Below are positions 5,603 to 6,486 of a stretch of 6,486 nt of DNA, piece by piece. The notes under the pieces are model-generated. The model had not been told where the DNA came from. It saw only the letters and a program-made list of their open reading frames with translations, and did no database searches. The position numbers and the translations under genes were made by a program. The stretch's first letter is position 1; each line of letters opens with the position of its first letter. The stretch is from Candidatus Methanophagales archaeon (GTDB taxonomy: Archaea > Halobacteriota > Syntropharchaeia > Alkanophagales > Methanospirareceae): positions 1-6,486 of the forward strand of contig JAGGZZ010000209.1 in NCBI GenBank assembly GCA_021161765.1. The letters run 5' to 3'.

Positions 5603-6486
5603 ATGACACTCATTTTTTCCACCGAGAATGCGAACGCGTTGGCAGAGGAATTAGTAGAACTGATGAAAGCCAGCGTTAAGGAGAATATTGCTGAAGCGGT
5701 TCTGTTATCAGGTGGATTGGACTCTTCAGTAATTGCCTGTTTAGCAAGTAAATATTCCAACTCCGAATCTAAACCCACTGCTATCGTAGTTGCGTTAGAG
5801 GAGGGCACGGATATCCATTACTCAAGGTTAGTAGCTGACACGTTTGGACTGGAGCTCAAAGTAAAGACATTCGATATTGAAGCTGCGATAAAATCAATCC
5901 CCGTAGTGGTAAAGGCTCTTAATACCTATAATCCTATGCTAATCAGATTTGGAGTAGCCATGTATGCTGCGCTGTCATATGCAAAGGAGCTGGATTTCCC
6001 AGCAGTTATGACCGGAGATGGCGGTGATGAACTCTTCTTTGGCTATCGCCACCTGTTCACACGCGAGCAAAAGGAAATAGAACGGAGGATGGAGGATAAG
6101 ATCAGAAGGATAAAAGAGAAGGAGCCTCTTGTATCTGAAACGTTGGGTGCTCTTCTCGGGATAGATGTTAAACAACCTTTTCTGGACACGAGGATTGTTG
6201 ATTTTGCATCAAAAATACCTTTTGAGCTTAAGGTGCGTAAAGCAAAGACAAATGGCGAAGAGGAAATCATAGGGAAGTGGATTCTGCGTAAAGCGTTCGA
6301 GAAGTTTCTACCGGGCGAGATTATATGGAGAAGAAAGGAAGAGACTGATATATCTCGTGGGACAGATAAATTATCGCGGATTGTTTCTTCGAGAATGTCG
6401 GATGCGGAATTTGAACAAATATCGAAATCAACGGAGGTAAGAATAACCAGCCGTGAGGAGGCTTATTATTATAAGATGATGCGATA
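5603..6486 (+). CDS. Asparagine-synthase-domain ATP pyrophosphatase without a glutaminase domain (3' end missing)
   Basis: The frame is open for 294 codons from ATG 5603 to the window edge. The protein begins directly with the synthetase domain: the PP-loop SGGLDSS (36-42) binds the pyrophosphate part of ATP, and GDGGDELFFGY (138-148) is the second signature of asparagine-synthase C-terminal domains. Later comes VKQPFLDTRIVDFASKIPFELKVR, also typical of the family. These enzymes adenylate a carboxylate and replace AMP with an amine. The N-terminal class-II glutaminase domain, with its catalytic Cys at residue 2, is absent: the start is MTLIF and there is no preceding open frame. The protein may use free ammonia or a partner glutaminase, or act on a substrate other than aspartate; relatives include beta-lactam synthetases. 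The gene sits directly behind the repeat/leader cassette shared with srp54. The last visible residues (EEAYYYKMMR) suggest that the gene continues, though the partial codon TA could also be a stop. Confidence 0.88.
   Translation, partial: MTLIFSTENANALAEELVELMKASVKENIAEAVLLSGGLDSSVIACLASKYSNSESKPTAIVVALEEGTDIHYSRLVADTFGLELKVKTFDIEAAIKSIPVVVKALNTYNPMLIRFGVAMYAALSYAKELDFPAVMTGDGGDELFFGYRHLFTREQKEIERRMEDKIRRIKEKEPLVSETLGALLGIDVKQPFLDTRIVDFASKIPFELKVRKAKTNGEEEIIGKWILRKAFEKFLPGEIIWRRKEETDISRGTDKLSRIVSSRMSDAEFEQISKSTEVRITSREEAYYYKMMR

Noticed and set aside
5518..5808. Minus-strand frame across the repeat cassette
   Set aside because: It is antisense to the PP-loop region of the asparagine-synthase gene and to its leader; no supporting ribosome site or motif is seen.

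Overview
The window looks archaeal, most likely from a methanogen- or methanotroph-type euryarchaeon; the lineage is my inference, and no 16S or marker set is present. The evidence is an AbrB-PhoU regulator of the archaeal type, an SRP54 with an archaeal-style NG domain and M domain, strong TATA-like boxes rather than -35/-10 promoters, one apparently leaderless gene, and AGG/ATA-rich codon use in most genes.

Layout. Positions 1-1630 (minus strand, 3' end off the window) hold a proteasome-type AAA+ unfoldase whose order of parts (coiled coil, OB-like region, AAA module with inserts) resembles ARC/Mpa more than plain PAN. A 115-bp divergent promoter region separates it from a PhoU-family regulator (1746-2810). 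A 316-bp intergenic stretch (2811-3126) is packed with direct and inverted copies of a 10-bp unit and two perfect hairpins; it ends in a TATA-containing leader before srp54. The srp54 gene (3127-4496) has all its domains but is broken by a one-base shift at about 3822. Next, 21 bp downstream, is a lipoprotein alpha/beta hydrolase (4518-5408) with codon use unlike its neighbours. A 194-bp gap carries a second copy of the srp54 upstream repeat/leader cassette, which leads into an asparagine-synthase-domain protein without a glutaminase domain (5603 to the window end).

Functional picture. The genes are housekeeping or regulatory: protein unfolding and degradation, phosphate regulation, co-translational membrane targeting, a surface hydrolase and an ATP-dependent amidotransferase-type enzyme. 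They do not form an obvious single pathway. The most notable signals are the duplicated upstream cassette (70 bp aligned without gaps, with every hand-counted difference a transition), the palindromic repeat element, the srp54 frameshift, the ARC-like ATPase in an archaeal setting, and the foreign-looking hydrolase. I found no CRISPR array, tRNA, rRNA or transposase.
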